The notes under the pieces were generated by a model. That model made no database searches and was not told where the DNA came from. It saw only the letters and a program-made list of their open reading frames with translations. The translations under genes were made by a program, and so were the position numbers. 64,000 bases of DNA from Kordia sp965224175. Lineage in GTDB: Bacteria > Bacteroidota > Bacteroidia > Flavobacteriales > Flavobacteriaceae. Every line of letters starts with the position of its first letter. The first letter of the stretch is position 1. Shown here one piece after another: positions 8,868 to 18,066 of the stretch. The stretch lies in NCBI RefSeq assembly GCF_965224175.1, contig NZ_OZ245041.1:1922001-1986000 (forward strand). Reading direction: 5' to 3'.

Positions 8868-9608
8868 ATGAAAAAAATTATACTACCAATATGTGTATTT
8901 ATTTGCTGTTCTTTTGGATTTTCACAGGAGGATTTAATCGCAGATGGAAATATATGGACATTGCATTACATGGTCATTGATGGAAATACTATTAATGTCA
9001 CACAACCACATCCTAGCAATCCTCAATATCATCCAGGTATTGAATTTTTAGAGTCATCACCGAATTATTACGAATTTTATGCAAACGCAGGAGATATTAA
9101 TGTTGCTTTTAATACTTCAGTATCACTTTCTTTTACACCAACCACATTTACTGCAGAGAATCCTGGTGTTACTTTGGGATCATGCTCAACAAATTGCACA
9201 CTAGAAATGCAATATTTGAGTACGATAATAATGGGAAATTCGAGTCCTCCAAGAGTTTTTACTTATGAAATTATTGATGAAGGTAATGGCAATAAAACAT
9301 TGATTATTGATACACCTGAAGGAAATAAAGCTGTACATGGAAACTATATTCTTTCACTACAAAAGTTCAGCAAGAAAGAGATTGTTATGTATCCAAATCC
9401 TGTAAAAAAGAAATTACATTTTGACGCTAAAGGCTTTTCAATAGAAAAGATGAATGTGCTTTCTTTGGTAGGTTCAAGTATTTTTGAAACAAAAATTTCT
9501 ACTCAAGAAAATTCTTTGGATTTATCATTTTTATCTCCTGGAATCTATTTTATTAAAACTACATATAAAGACGGAGATACTTCTATTTCTCGATTTATTA
9601 AGGAATAA
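8868..9608 (+). CDS. T9SS type A sorting domain-containing secreted protein
   Basis: A 246-residue secreted protein. A signal peptide (MKKIILPICVFICCSFGFSQ) is followed by about 140 residues of unknown beta-rich domain (starting ADGNIWTLHYMVIDG) that contains a close Cys pair (GSCSTNCT). The last 75 residues form a type A C-terminal sorting domain of the type IX secretion system: MYPNPVKKKLHFD, a middle strand, then LSPGIYFIKTTYKDG and SRFIKE. It is therefore expected on the cell surface or in the medium. The cargo domain is not recognised. Confidence 0.85.
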   Translation: MKKIILPICVFICCSFGFSQEDLIADGNIWTLHYMVIDGNTINVTQPHPSNPQYHPGIEFLESSPNYYEFYANAGDINVAFNTSVSLSFTPTTFTAENPGVTLGSCSTNCTLEMQYLSTIIMGNSSPPRVFTYEIIDEGNGNKTLIIDTPEGNKAVHGNYILSLQKFSKKEIVMYPNPVKKKLHFDAKGFSIEKMNVLSLVGSSIFETKISTQENSLDLSFLSPGIYFIKTTYKDGDTSISRFIKE

Positions 9609-9638
9609 TTTCTTTTCGAAATTATAATTTTATAAAAC

Positions 9639-9671
9639 AAAAAAATGCCTCAAATGTGAGGCATTTTTTTT
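9639..9671. terminator. bidirectional terminator between gene 8868 and gyrB
   Basis: AAAAATGCCTCA pairs with TGAGGCATTTTT around an AATG loop; A and T runs on both sides serve the converging genes. Confidence 0.9.
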
Positions 9672-9693
9672 AAAACATATAGTGAGATTTAGT

Positions 9694-11631
9694 TTATGCA
9701 TCAATATTTGCATACACTGCGTTCTTTTCAATAAATTCTCTACGTGGCGGTACTTCGTCTCCCATTAACATTGAGAATACTCGATCTGCTTCTCCTCCAT
9801 TATCAATCATTACTTGACGTAATGTTCTAAATTCTGGATTCATAGTTGTATCCCACAATTGCTCAGCATTCATCTCTCCAAGACCCTTGTATCGTTGAAT
9901 GTTTGCTCCTTGTCCAAATTCATCTATGATTGCATCACGTTCTTGATCGTTCCAAGCATATCTACGTTTTGCTCCTTTTTTCACTAAGTACAATGGTGGT
10001 GCAGCAATATAAATATGTCCATTTTCAATCAATTCTTTCATGTAACGGAAGAAGAATGTTAAGATTAATGTCGCAATATGTGATCCATCGACATCGGCAT
10101 CACACATGATTACAATTTTATGATATCTTAATTTTGAAAGATTTAATGCTTTGCTATCTTCTTCTGTTCCAATGGTAACACCTAAAGCTGTGAAAATGTT
10201 TTTGATTTCTTCATTTTCAAATACTTTGTGTTGCATGGCTTTTTCTACATTCAAGATTTTACCACGCAATGGCAATATAGCTTGAAACATACGATCACGT
10301 CCTTGTTTTGCAGTTCCACCCGCCGAATCTCCCTCGACAAGGAATACTTCACATTTTGCAGGATCTTGCTCAGAACAATCACTTAGTTTTCCAGGTAAAC
10401 CTCCAATACTCATTACCGTTTTACGCTGTACCATTTCACGTGCTTTTTGTGCAGCATGACGTGCTTGTGCAGCTAATATTACTTTTTGCACAATGGTTTT
10501 AGCATCGTCTGGATGTTCTTCTAGGTAATCTGTCAACATTTCAGAAACTGCTTGACTTACAGATGCAGATACTTCACGGTTTCCTAGTTTTGTTTTTGTT
10601 TGTCCTTCAAATTGCGGTTCTGCAACTTTTACAGATATAATTGCCGTTAGTCCTTCACGGAAATCATCACCGGAAACATCAAATTTTACTTTGTCAAGCA
10701 TTCCTGATGTTTCCGCATATTTTTTAAGTGTATGCGTTAAACCTCTTCTAAAACCTGATAAGTGTGTTCCTCCTTCGTGAGTGTTAATGTTGTTTACGTA
10801 TGAGTGTAAGTTTTCAGAATATGAAGTGTTGTACGTCATCGCAACTTCCACAGGAATTCCATTTTTCTCACCTTCAAAAGCAACGACATCTTCTATAATT
10901 TGCTCACGGTTTCCATCAAGGTATTTGATAAATTCTTTTAGTCCTTCATCAGAATGAAAAACCTCACCAACATATTCTCCTTTTTCATCTTTGTTACGCT
11001 TGTCTATTAATGAAATTGTAATTCCTTTATTCAGGTATGACAATTCACGCATACGGTTTGCAAGCGTTTCGTAGTTGTATTCTAAAGTTTGTGTAAAGAT
11101 AGTAGCATCTGGCTTAAACGTAACTGCCGTTCCTCTTTTATCAGAATCTCCTATAGCTTTTACAGGATATAATGGTTTTCCGCGTTCGTATTCTTGCTCC
11201 CAAATTTTTCCATCTCTATATACAGTGGCTCTTAAGTGATCTGACAATGCATTCACACAACTTACACCAACTCCGTGTAATCCACCAGATACTTTATAAG
11301 AATCTTTATCAAATTTTCCACCGGCACCAATTTTTGTCATTACAACTTCTAGTGCAGAAACACCTTCTTTTTCGTGAATTCCTACTGGAATACCACGTCC
11401 ATTATCTTCTGTTGTAATAGAGTTATCTTCATTGATAATTACACTAATGGTGTCACAATGACCTGCCAATGCTTCATCAATAGAGTTATCGACAACTTCA
11501 TATACCAAGTGGTGCAAACCTCTTACTCCTACATCTCCAATATACATGGAGGGACGCATACGTACATGCTCCATTCCTTCTAATGCCTGTATACTGGATG
11601 CGGAATATTGATTTTTGTTTTCTTCGCTCAT
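9694..11631 (-). CDS. gyrB: DNA gyrase subunit B
   Basis: The ATPase subunit of DNA gyrase, which adds negative supercoils with GyrA. At 645 residues it is the short form without the insertion found in Gammaproteobacteria. Visible landmarks are the ATP-binding Asn/Glu region (VVDNSIDEALAGHC), GRGIPVGIHEKEGVSALEV, the glycine loop GGLHGVGVSCVNAL, the Toprim acidic site EVFLVEGDSAGGTAKQGRDR, and DADVDGSHI for the metal ions. The end RREFIEKNAVYANIDA is typical. It stands alone with an exact -7 box about 70 bases upstream. Confidence 0.97.
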   Translation of the reverse strand: MSEENKNQYSASSIQALEGMEHVRMRPSMYIGDVGVRGLHHLVYEVVDNSIDEALAGHCDTISVIINEDNSITTEDNGRGIPVGIHEKEGVSALEVVMTKIGAGGKFDKDSYKVSGGLHGVGVSCVNALSDHLRATVYRDGKIWEQEYERGKPLYPVKAIGDSDKRGTAVTFKPDATIFTQTLEYNYETLANRMRELSYLNKGITISLIDKRNKDEKGEYVGEVFHSDEGLKEFIKYLDGNREQIIEDVVAFEGEKNGIPVEVAMTYNTSYSENLHSYVNNINTHEGGTHLSGFRRGLTHTLKKYAETSGMLDKVKFDVSGDDFREGLTAIISVKVAEPQFEGQTKTKLGNREVSASVSQAVSEMLTDYLEEHPDDAKTIVQKVILAAQARHAAQKAREMVQRKTVMSIGGLPGKLSDCSEQDPAKCEVFLVEGDSAGGTAKQGRDRMFQAILPLRGKILNVEKAMQHKVFENEEIKNIFTALGVTIGTEEDSKALNLSKLRYHKIVIMCDADVDGSHIATLILTFFFRYMKELIENGHIYIAAPPLYLVKKGAKRRYAWNDQERDAIIDEFGQGANIQRYKGLGEMNAEQLWDTTMNPEFRTLRQVMIDNGGEADRVFSMLMGDEVPPRREFIEKNAVYANIDA

Positions 11632-12019
11632 AAATATTCTACTTAATTTTTATAGTTTTAGAATCGCGTTTCGCGTTCTAGTTCATGCTGTTGTTAAACA
11701 AACAAATATAACATTTCATAAATTCATTTTTAAACACTTTTAAGCAGCTTTTAAAATAGTTATTAACATTTATGCATTTTACAGAAACTTTCTTAGAATG
11801 GCTTAAAACAGCTTTTAGGGCATTTTTAAAGTTATTTTTTCTTAGCGTCTGATCAAAAAATAAGAAAATTGAACAGGCGCAATGTATGCACCTTAATTTT
11901 TTAGTATAAAACTCTTACTTTGGATCTTTTTTGTAAAGAAAAAACGCTTATTAACACTTCTCATAGCATGTTTTTAGTAGTTTTACATTACTAACAATTA
12001 TTTTACTAAATATTGATCA
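11632..12019. other. 388-base gene-free stretch between gyrB and gene 12020
   Basis: Very AT-rich spacer between divergent genes. It holds the gyrB -7 box (11703-11710, minus), a small GC hairpin (CGCGTTTCGCG, about 11665-11677) in the gyrB leader, and a TTACTTTG element near 11916 that could serve the plus-strand gene. I see no coding region or RNA gene in it. Confidence 0.5.
11703..11710 (-). promoter_or_regulatory. -7 promoter box of gyrB
   Basis: TATATTTG on the minus strand, an exact TAnnTTTG match, about 72 bases before the gyrB start. Confidence 0.5.
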
Positions 12020-13033
12020 ATGAAAACAAAATTACTTTTAGTTGCGTTATTTTTTAGTTTCGCAACCTATTCACAAACTATTTCTTCTTTTAGTAGTGAT
12101 CCTAATACCGATTTTACTATTGTAATTCCTTCAACGCCTCTAGATCAGTCACCGAGTGGTATGAATGCTGTTTGGACTTTTAATAATTTAACAGCTGCTG
12201 GAACAAATATAGATACATATGCTGCTCCAACTGCTACAGAGTTAGCTACATTCCCAGGAACTACCGAAGTATTGACCATTACTACACAAGGAATGCCACC
12301 TATTGTAAGTAATGCCTATTTGAGAGAAGATGTAAGTGGTACTTATTTTACAGGAGTATCTCAAGGAGACATTGTTTTAAACTATAGCACAACAAATGCT
12401 TTTATTGGATTATTCCCTTTAAATTTTAATGCCAATAATTCAGGACCTGTTTCTGGAACTTTCTCCTTTCAAGGAGCTAATGGAACTTTTTCTGGAACCG
12501 TAATAGCAACTGTAGATGCTTACGGAACTTTAACAATTCCTGACCCTACATTTCCTGATTATTCGGCACAAGTAACGCGTTTGCGTGTTGACCAAACAGC
12601 AAGTCTTAGCATTCCTCCTATTTTTAATGATATAGGAACGTTGACACAAACTACTTATTATTATTATGACGATACTGCAGACAATCTTGTTTTTAGATAT
12701 AATAATGCAACCGTTGTTTCTGCATTTTTAGGAGTAAATCAAACTACGGAAACTTATGAGCGTAATACCGCTGTAACACTTTCTAGAAATACTATTGAAG
12801 CTTCTAGTTTTCAGTTGTATCCAAATCCTGCGAAAGATTTTATAACTATCACCTCAACTAATGATCAGGTAGTTAAAAATGTTTCTATTGTAGATACGCA
12901 AGGACGAAATGTTTTCAACGCTAGTGTAACAACTCCAAGAATTTCTGTTGCTAGTTTACAACAAGGAATGTATTTTATAACATTAGAAACTGAAACTGGT
13001 GCTACAACTACTAAGAAGTTTATAAAGCAATAA
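12020..13033 (+). CDS. T9SS type A sorting domain-containing secreted protein
   Basis: A 337-residue secreted protein with a signal peptide (MKTKLLLVALFFSFATYSQ). The body, residues 20-265, is rich in Thr, Ser, Asn and Tyr with predicted beta strands (VSGTFSFQGANGTFSGTV) and no enzyme motif that I recognise. The last 75 residues are a type A sorting domain (LYPNPAKDFITI, VSIVDTQGRNVF, LQQGMYFITLETETG, KKFIKQ), which sends the protein out through the type IX system. It has its own terminator. Function unknown; an extracellular beta-sandwich protein is the safest description. Confidence 0.85.
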   Translation: MKTKLLLVALFFSFATYSQTISSFSSDPNTDFTIVIPSTPLDQSPSGMNAVWTFNNLTAAGTNIDTYAAPTATELATFPGTTEVLTITTQGMPPIVSNAYLREDVSGTYFTGVSQGDIVLNYSTTNAFIGLFPLNFNANNSGPVSGTFSFQGANGTFSGTVIATVDAYGTLTIPDPTFPDYSAQVTRLRVDQTASLSIPPIFNDIGTLTQTTYYYYDDTADNLVFRYNNATVVSAFLGVNQTTETYERNTAVTLSRNTIEASSFQLYPNPAKDFITITSTNDQVVKNVSIVDTQGRNVFNASVTTPRISVASLQQGMYFITLETETGATTTKKFIKQ

Positions 13034-13053
13034 TTATTTTTTTATATAAGAAT

Positions 13054-13088
13054 TTAACGCTCAGAGTTTATAAGCTTTGAGCGTTTTT
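13054..13088 (+). terminator. terminator after gene 12020
   Basis: AACGCTCA pairs with TGAGCGTT with a partly paired loop, followed by a T run. Confidence 0.75.
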
Positions 13089-13132
13089 GTTTCATATAAC
13101 TTTACGTCTGAATTTACTTTTCACAAGACTTT

Positions 13133-14152
13133 TTAGCACATTTTAGCTCCAGAACCATTTTTTGAAGTGTATATGATTTCTCCATTTTTGAATGTAACTC
13201 CGCGGGCAATATCATTTTTTAACAATAATGCTCCATCCGCATCTATGTAATCGAGTAAAGGCGCTAGTTGTGTTAGGTTTGAAATTCCGATAGAAGATTC
13301 TGTCATACAACCAGCCATGATTTTTATTTTTTTAGCTTTCGCGATTTGAATCATTTCTAATGCAGGTGTAATGCCACCACATTTCATCAATTTGATATTG
13401 ATTCCATGAAAAACTTCTGAACATTTTTGAACGTCTTCTAGTTTCTGACAACTTTCGTCTGCAATGATTGGCAATACACTTTTTTCTTTGAGTGTTTTCA
13501 TGCCTTTCCAATTGTCGGCTTGCAGTGGTTGCTCTATGAATTCAACATTGTATTGTTTGAGAATTTGAGCATTTTTTAGAGTTTCTTCTACTGTCCACGC
13601 GCAGTTGGCATCTACTCTGAAAATAGCATTTGTTACTTTTCGGAGTTCTTGTATGATTTTGATATCGTTCTTAGTTCCAAGCTTTATTTTGTAGATAGGC
13701 CATGGTGTTTGTTGAATTTTTGCTTGCATTCTTTCTATAGAATCGATTCCAATAGTAAAGTTCGTCTTGGGAAGGTTTAGATCGTGCTTACTCCAAAATC
13801 TACGCAATGGTTTTTGTTGTTGTTTGGCATACAAGTCCCAATAAGCACAATCTATCGCGCAAAGCGCAAAATAATTATGAGTTAGTAAAGGTTGTAATTG
13901 TTGCCAGAGTTTTTCTGGATGTAGATTTTCTTCTAATACTTCAAAAATACTCTGAACACTTGCTACAGAAGCTTTCAAACTTTGTATAGTACTATTGTAA
14001 TATGGATTTACAGTAGCTTCCCCATATCCTGTAAAATTTCCATCTGTAATTGAGACCACCACTGTTTTTTGAACCGTCACCGTATACCGCGAAATCGTAA
14101 AGGGATTTTTCAACGGAAGTTCAAAATCTTGTATGGCAAGTTGTAGTTTCAT
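13133..14152 (-). CDS. dipeptide (L-Ala-D/L-Glu type) epimerase, enolase superfamily
   Basis: An enolase-superfamily enzyme of 339 residues, the usual size for muropeptide dipeptide epimerases. It would convert L-Ala-D-Glu from recycled peptidoglycan to the L,L form. The capping domain starts with FELPLKNPFTISRYT. The catalytic Lys pair is in YKIKLG, metal ligands are Asp in FRVDANCAW, Glu in EFIEQPL and Asp in IIADESC, and the second base is the Lys of INIKLMKCGG. The segment GCMTESSIGI is the typical substrate loop of this subgroup. The exact substrate can differ within the family, so the dipeptide is an inference. It follows the lipoprotein genes on the same strand with about 50 bases between. 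Confidence 0.88.
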   Translation of the reverse strand: MKLQLAIQDFELPLKNPFTISRYTVTVQKTVVVSITDGNFTGYGEATVNPYYNSTIQSLKASVASVQSIFEVLEENLHPEKLWQQLQPLLTHNYFALCAIDCAYWDLYAKQQQKPLRRFWSKHDLNLPKTNFTIGIDSIERMQAKIQQTPWPIYKIKLGTKNDIKIIQELRKVTNAIFRVDANCAWTVEETLKNAQILKQYNVEFIEQPLQADNWKGMKTLKEKSVLPIIADESCQKLEDVQKCSEVFHGINIKLMKCGGITPALEMIQIAKAKKIKIMAGCMTESSIGISNLTQLAPLLDYIDADGALLLKNDIARGVTFKNGEIIYTSKNGSGAKMC

Positions 14153-14203
14153 CTTTTAAAGATAAAATTTCTCTTGCGATTTTACTTTGATTACAAAATA
14201 TAT

Positions 14204-15961
14204 TTACTGCGAACAGTTTCCGTCTACAATATCTTGCGGAGAAGGATTGTATGCGTTGCCAGAAAGGTTCAATATACAAGGTCCATACATATCATTATTG
14301 TTAATTAATGCATTTGCATAATTAGTGAGTCCACATAAATTTGTTAACACATTATTATTTTCAACAGTAACTCCTCCGTAAATACAACCTCCAAGAGCAC
14401 TCATTACATCTACATTTGTCAAAGCATCATTATTAGATATATTTACAGAATACAATAAACCTCCTAAAAAGTTACTAGCTCCATCTATATTTGTTAAGGC
14501 ATCATTACTATCAATCACTAGAGAAATCTCTTCATAAACAGTTCCAGTATTACTTAGTCCTTGAATGTTTACCAATGCGTCATTGTTTACTAAAACCATA
14601 TTTGTCGATCTTATTGAAGCATTAGAAAGCATATTTACGTTTTCCAGTAATGGATTATTTGCTATTGTAAAACTTCGCAAAGCAGTACTAGATAAACCTC
14701 CAAAACCATCAAGATTTGTTAATTGTGTACCATTTATTGTAAATACTCCTCTTAAACTACCATTTCCTACAGCAACAGTTCCAACATTACTTAGACTACT
14801 ATAATTAGTACTTGATAATTGTGTGTTTCCAGAGATTCTTAAAACAGTTAAACTGTTTAAGGATGACATATTAATAGAAGTTAAAATACTATTAGATTCA
14901 ATTACTAGCGCACCTCCAAAACCTTCTAAATTAGGCATATTAATACTCAACAAATTAGTGTTACCATTTATGACAAAAGTAGGAGAAGCATCTTCCCAAT
15001 AGGTATTTCCACTATTAACTGACATGAAATTATCTAAATGAATGCTTTCCAATGAACTATTGTTTGATATGTTTATGTAACCATTAATAGCTGTAATATT
15101 TTCTAAGCCTGTCAGTGATACTAAATTTGAATTATTAACAATAGTCAAACCTCCATCAAGTAATGTTAAACATGACAAAGGAGATAAATCTGTAATATTA
15201 GTATTCATAATAATTAAACCACCAATAGAAGAATAGTGAAAATCATCAACTTCTTGTTGCGTTGATAATGTTATTGTTTCAGTCGTTACATTAGCTGAAA
15301 TACATGCATTGGATACAAATTCTACTTCATCACTGTAAGCTGTACCAATATTATTTGTTGCATACGCACGCACATAATACGTTTCATTTTCTGTCAACCC
15401 AGTTAATGTACTTGTAAATGTTCCTATTCCGTCTCCGTCATTAGTTACATTATCTGTGGTTATTGGATTGGGGCTCGTGCTCCAGCAAATACCTTTTGCC
15501 GTTACACTTGCTCCACCTTCATTTGTTACTTCTCCTCCACTTTCCGCAGAGGTTCCAGTAATATTGGTAATTGCAGCAATATTTACTTCTGGTAAATTTG
15601 TACTGAGTTCTTCTTGTTCGCTGTATGCAGTCCCTGTAGCGTTTATAACATACGCTCTGATGTAATACGTACTGTTAGGAACTAAACTTGTTATATTACT
15701 AGTATAGACTCCTGTTCCTGTTCCGTTGTTAGTAGTATCATCATTTATTGTAGGGTTTTGCGTGGTACTCCAACAAATACCTCGCGAAGTAATTGTTGTA
15801 CCACCATTCGTAATAACTTCTGAGATAACTTGAGCAGCATCCACAGTAACGTCACTTACATTGGTAATTTGTACTTCTGCGAGTTCTTGTGTAGGAGCAT
15901 CATCGTCACTACAATTAAATAATACAAAAATCATTAAGAGGTATACAATATATTTTTTCAT
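14204..15961 (-). CDS. surface lipoprotein, 2 fibronectin-like modules plus leucine-rich-like domain
   Basis: A 585-residue lipoprotein, the last of three tandem paralogs. The signal ends LFNC, and the Cys-Ser-Asp-Asp-Asp that follows matches the surface lipoprotein export signal described in Bacteroidota. Two modules of about 90 residues (near 28-120 and 121-215) share GICWSTTQNP and YYIRAYVINATGTAYS, which resembles a fibronectin-like beta sandwich. Residues 220-565 are a leucine/asparagine-rich repeat (LTIVNNSNLVSLTGLENIT and similar) like a receptor L-domain or leucine-rich fold. The end, GNAYNPSPQDIVDGNCSQ, is identical in all three. A binding or adhesion role is likely but not shown. 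Confidence 0.85.
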   Translation of the reverse strand: MKKYIVYLLMIFVLFNCSDDDAPTQELAEVQITNVSDVTVDAAQVISEVITNGGTTITSRGICWSTTQNPTINDDTTNNGTGTGVYTSNITSLVPNSTYYIRAYVINATGTAYSEQEELSTNLPEVNIAAITNITGTSAESGGEVTNEGGASVTAKGICWSTSPNPITTDNVTNDGDGIGTFTSTLTGLTENETYYVRAYATNNIGTAYSDEVEFVSNACISANVTTETITLSTQQEVDDFHYSSIGGLIIMNTNITDLSPLSCLTLLDGGLTIVNNSNLVSLTGLENITAINGYINISNNSSLESIHLDNFMSVNSGNTYWEDASPTFVINGNTNLLSINMPNLEGFGGALVIESNSILTSINMSSLNSLTVLRISGNTQLSSTNYSSLSNVGTVAVGNGSLRGVFTINGTQLTNLDGFGGLSSTALRSFTIANNPLLENVNMLSNASIRSTNMVLVNNDALVNIQGLSNTGTVYEEISLVIDSNDALTNIDGASNFLGGLLYSVNISNNDALTNVDVMSALGGCIYGGVTVENNNVLTNLCGLTNYANALINNNDMYGPCILNLSGNAYNPSPQDIVDGNCSQ

Positions 15962-16013
15962 AGCTTAGTTTAGTTAGAGTTGTTGGTTTTGTAAATTACA
16001 AAAATCGTTTTCT

Positions 16014-18014
16014 TTACTGCGAACAGTTTCCATCTACAATATCTTGCGGAGAAGGATTGTAGGCATTACCAGATATTTGTAAATTACAAGGATCTAAATA
16101 AGGATTACTTTGATTTTGCAGATAATCGTATGCGTGTGCTGTCAATCCGCATAAATCAGATAAAGTGCTATTATTTACTACCACCAACCCATGAAGTAAA
16201 CATTCGTCTATATTACTTAATCCATTTAAATTTGCCAAAGAATTATTATCCGATATCTCTACAGAATATACATTCACTGATGTGTAGTTAGCAATTCCAT
16301 CTATATTTACAAGCGCATCATTATCACTTATCTTTAAATATACTTCATCATATCGATTAATGGAAGCTAGTCCATCAAGGTTAGTCAATAGAGGATTCCC
16401 AGATATATCTAAAAATTCGATTGCTACGCTTGAAGTATTAAAACCATTAAGATTTTGAAGGGAAGGATTGTCTTTTAACGTTAAATATCTCATAACACCA
16501 GACTGTAGACTCGCAAATGTATCTACATTAGACAAATTTGTTCCTATAATTCTTATTCCTCCATAAGAAAAACCAAAAACTTGTATTGATCCAACTAACG
16601 ATAAGCTATCTACATTTAGAGTATTCAAAGATGGCATATTCTTTATCGATAAGATATATGCTTGCTCTACCAAAGGCAATTCTAATGTGGTTAAATTAGC
16701 ACAATTCTTAACATCAACTATCCCTATGAATCCAGAAAGATTAGGCATATTGATATTCGTTAGAGCAGGATTATTATCAATATCCAATGTAGTAGGATAA
16801 TGATTTAGTTCACCGTCATCCAATTCATTAGCTCTACTTGCTAGAGAAGTTAAACCCTCTAAATTGATTGAAGTTAGATTAGGATTATTTTTAATTTCTA
16901 ATATATAATCTATTTTAGTTAAGCATGGTAAGGATATATTTGTAATAGAAGAACTATTTTCTATAATTAAACTCCCTACTGAAGAGTAGTTAAAATTATC
17001 AACATCATCTTGCGTAGAAAGCGTAACTGTACCTTCGGTTTCATTGGCAAGACCACAAGAACTCGGTAAAAATTCTATTTCATTTCCATACATAATTCCA
17101 ATGCTATTTATTGCATATGCACGAATGTAATACGTTTGGTCAATCTCTAAGTTATCTATTGTGGTATTGAAAGTACCTGCTCCCTGACCAGAAATTAGAT
17201 AATCTCCATCAATTGTTGGGTTTGGACTCGTACTCCAAGTGATTCCTCGCTCTGTAACTTCTGTTGTACCTTCATCTGTGACTTCTGCTTCTACTTCTAC
17301 TTCTGCTTCTGAAGAATCAACTGAAAGATATGTGATTGTATTGGTTGTAACAGATGGCAAGTTGGTACTGAATTCTACTTCATCACTGTAAGCGGTACCA
17401 ATATTATTTGTTGCATACGCACGCACATAATACGTTTCATTTTCTGTCAACCCAGTTAATGTACTTGTAAATGTTCCTATTCCGTCTCCGTCATTGGTTA
17501 CATTATCTGTGGTTATTGGATTGGGGCTCGTGCTCCAGCAAATACCTTTTGCCGTTACACTTGCTCCACCTTCATTTGTTACTTCTCCTCCACTTTCCGC
17601 AGAGGTTCCAGTAATATTGGTAATTGCAGCAGCATTTACTTCTGGTAAATTAGTACTAAGTTCTTCTTGTTCGCTATATGCAGTTCCTGTAGCATTTATA
17701 GCATATGCTCTGATGTAATACGTACTGTTAGGAACTAAATTTGTTATGTTACTAGTATAGACTCCTGTTCCTGTTCCGTTACTAGTAGTATCATCATTTG
17801 TTGTAGGGTTTTGCGTGGTACTCCAACAAATACCTCGTGAAGTAATTGTTGTACCACCATTCGTAATGACTTCTGAGGTAACTTGAGCAGCATCCACAGT
17901 AACATCGTTCACATTTGTAATTTGTACTTCTGCGAGTTCTTGTAAAGAAGCTTCATCTTCGCTACAGTTAAAAAGTATGAAAGCCATAAAAAGGTATGCA
18001 ATATATTTTTTCAT
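16014..18014 (-). CDS. surface lipoprotein, 3 fibronectin-like modules plus leucine-rich-like domain
   Basis: The middle paralog, 666 residues. The lipobox is LFNC followed by SEDEA. Three modules of about 90 residues lie in the first 310; the second is almost the same at DNA level as the second module of the 14204 gene (about 17385-17640 against 15340-15600). The third module has an acidic insert (VEVEAEVTDEGTTEVTERG). The C-terminal half is the leucine/asparagine-rich repeat (LTSINLEGLTSL, LDIDNNPALTNINMPNLSGF) with its own sequence, and only the last 19 residues match the sisters closely. Probably surface-exposed through the same lipoprotein signal. Confidence 0.85.
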   Translation of the reverse strand: MKKYIAYLFMAFILFNCSEDEASLQELAEVQITNVNDVTVDAAQVTSEVITNGGTTITSRGICWSTTQNPTTNDDTTSNGTGTGVYTSNITNLVPNSTYYIRAYAINATGTAYSEQEELSTNLPEVNAAAITNITGTSAESGGEVTNEGGASVTAKGICWSTSPNPITTDNVTNDGDGIGTFTSTLTGLTENETYYVRAYATNNIGTAYSDEVEFSTNLPSVTTNTITYLSVDSSEAEVEVEAEVTDEGTTEVTERGITWSTSPNPTIDGDYLISGQGAGTFNTTIDNLEIDQTYYIRAYAINSIGIMYGNEIEFLPSSCGLANETEGTVTLSTQDDVDNFNYSSVGSLIIENSSSITNISLPCLTKIDYILEIKNNPNLTSINLEGLTSLASRANELDDGELNHYPTTLDIDNNPALTNINMPNLSGFIGIVDVKNCANLTTLELPLVEQAYILSIKNMPSLNTLNVDSLSLVGSIQVFGFSYGGIRIIGTNLSNVDTFASLQSGVMRYLTLKDNPSLQNLNGFNTSSVAIEFLDISGNPLLTNLDGLASINRYDEVYLKISDNDALVNIDGIANYTSVNVYSVEISDNNSLANLNGLSNIDECLLHGLVVVNNSTLSDLCGLTAHAYDYLQNQSNPYLDPCNLQISGNAYNPSPQDIVDGNCSQ

Positions 18015-18066
18015 CGTTTAGTTTAGTTAGGGTTGTTGGTTTTGTAAATTCCAAAAATCGTTTTCT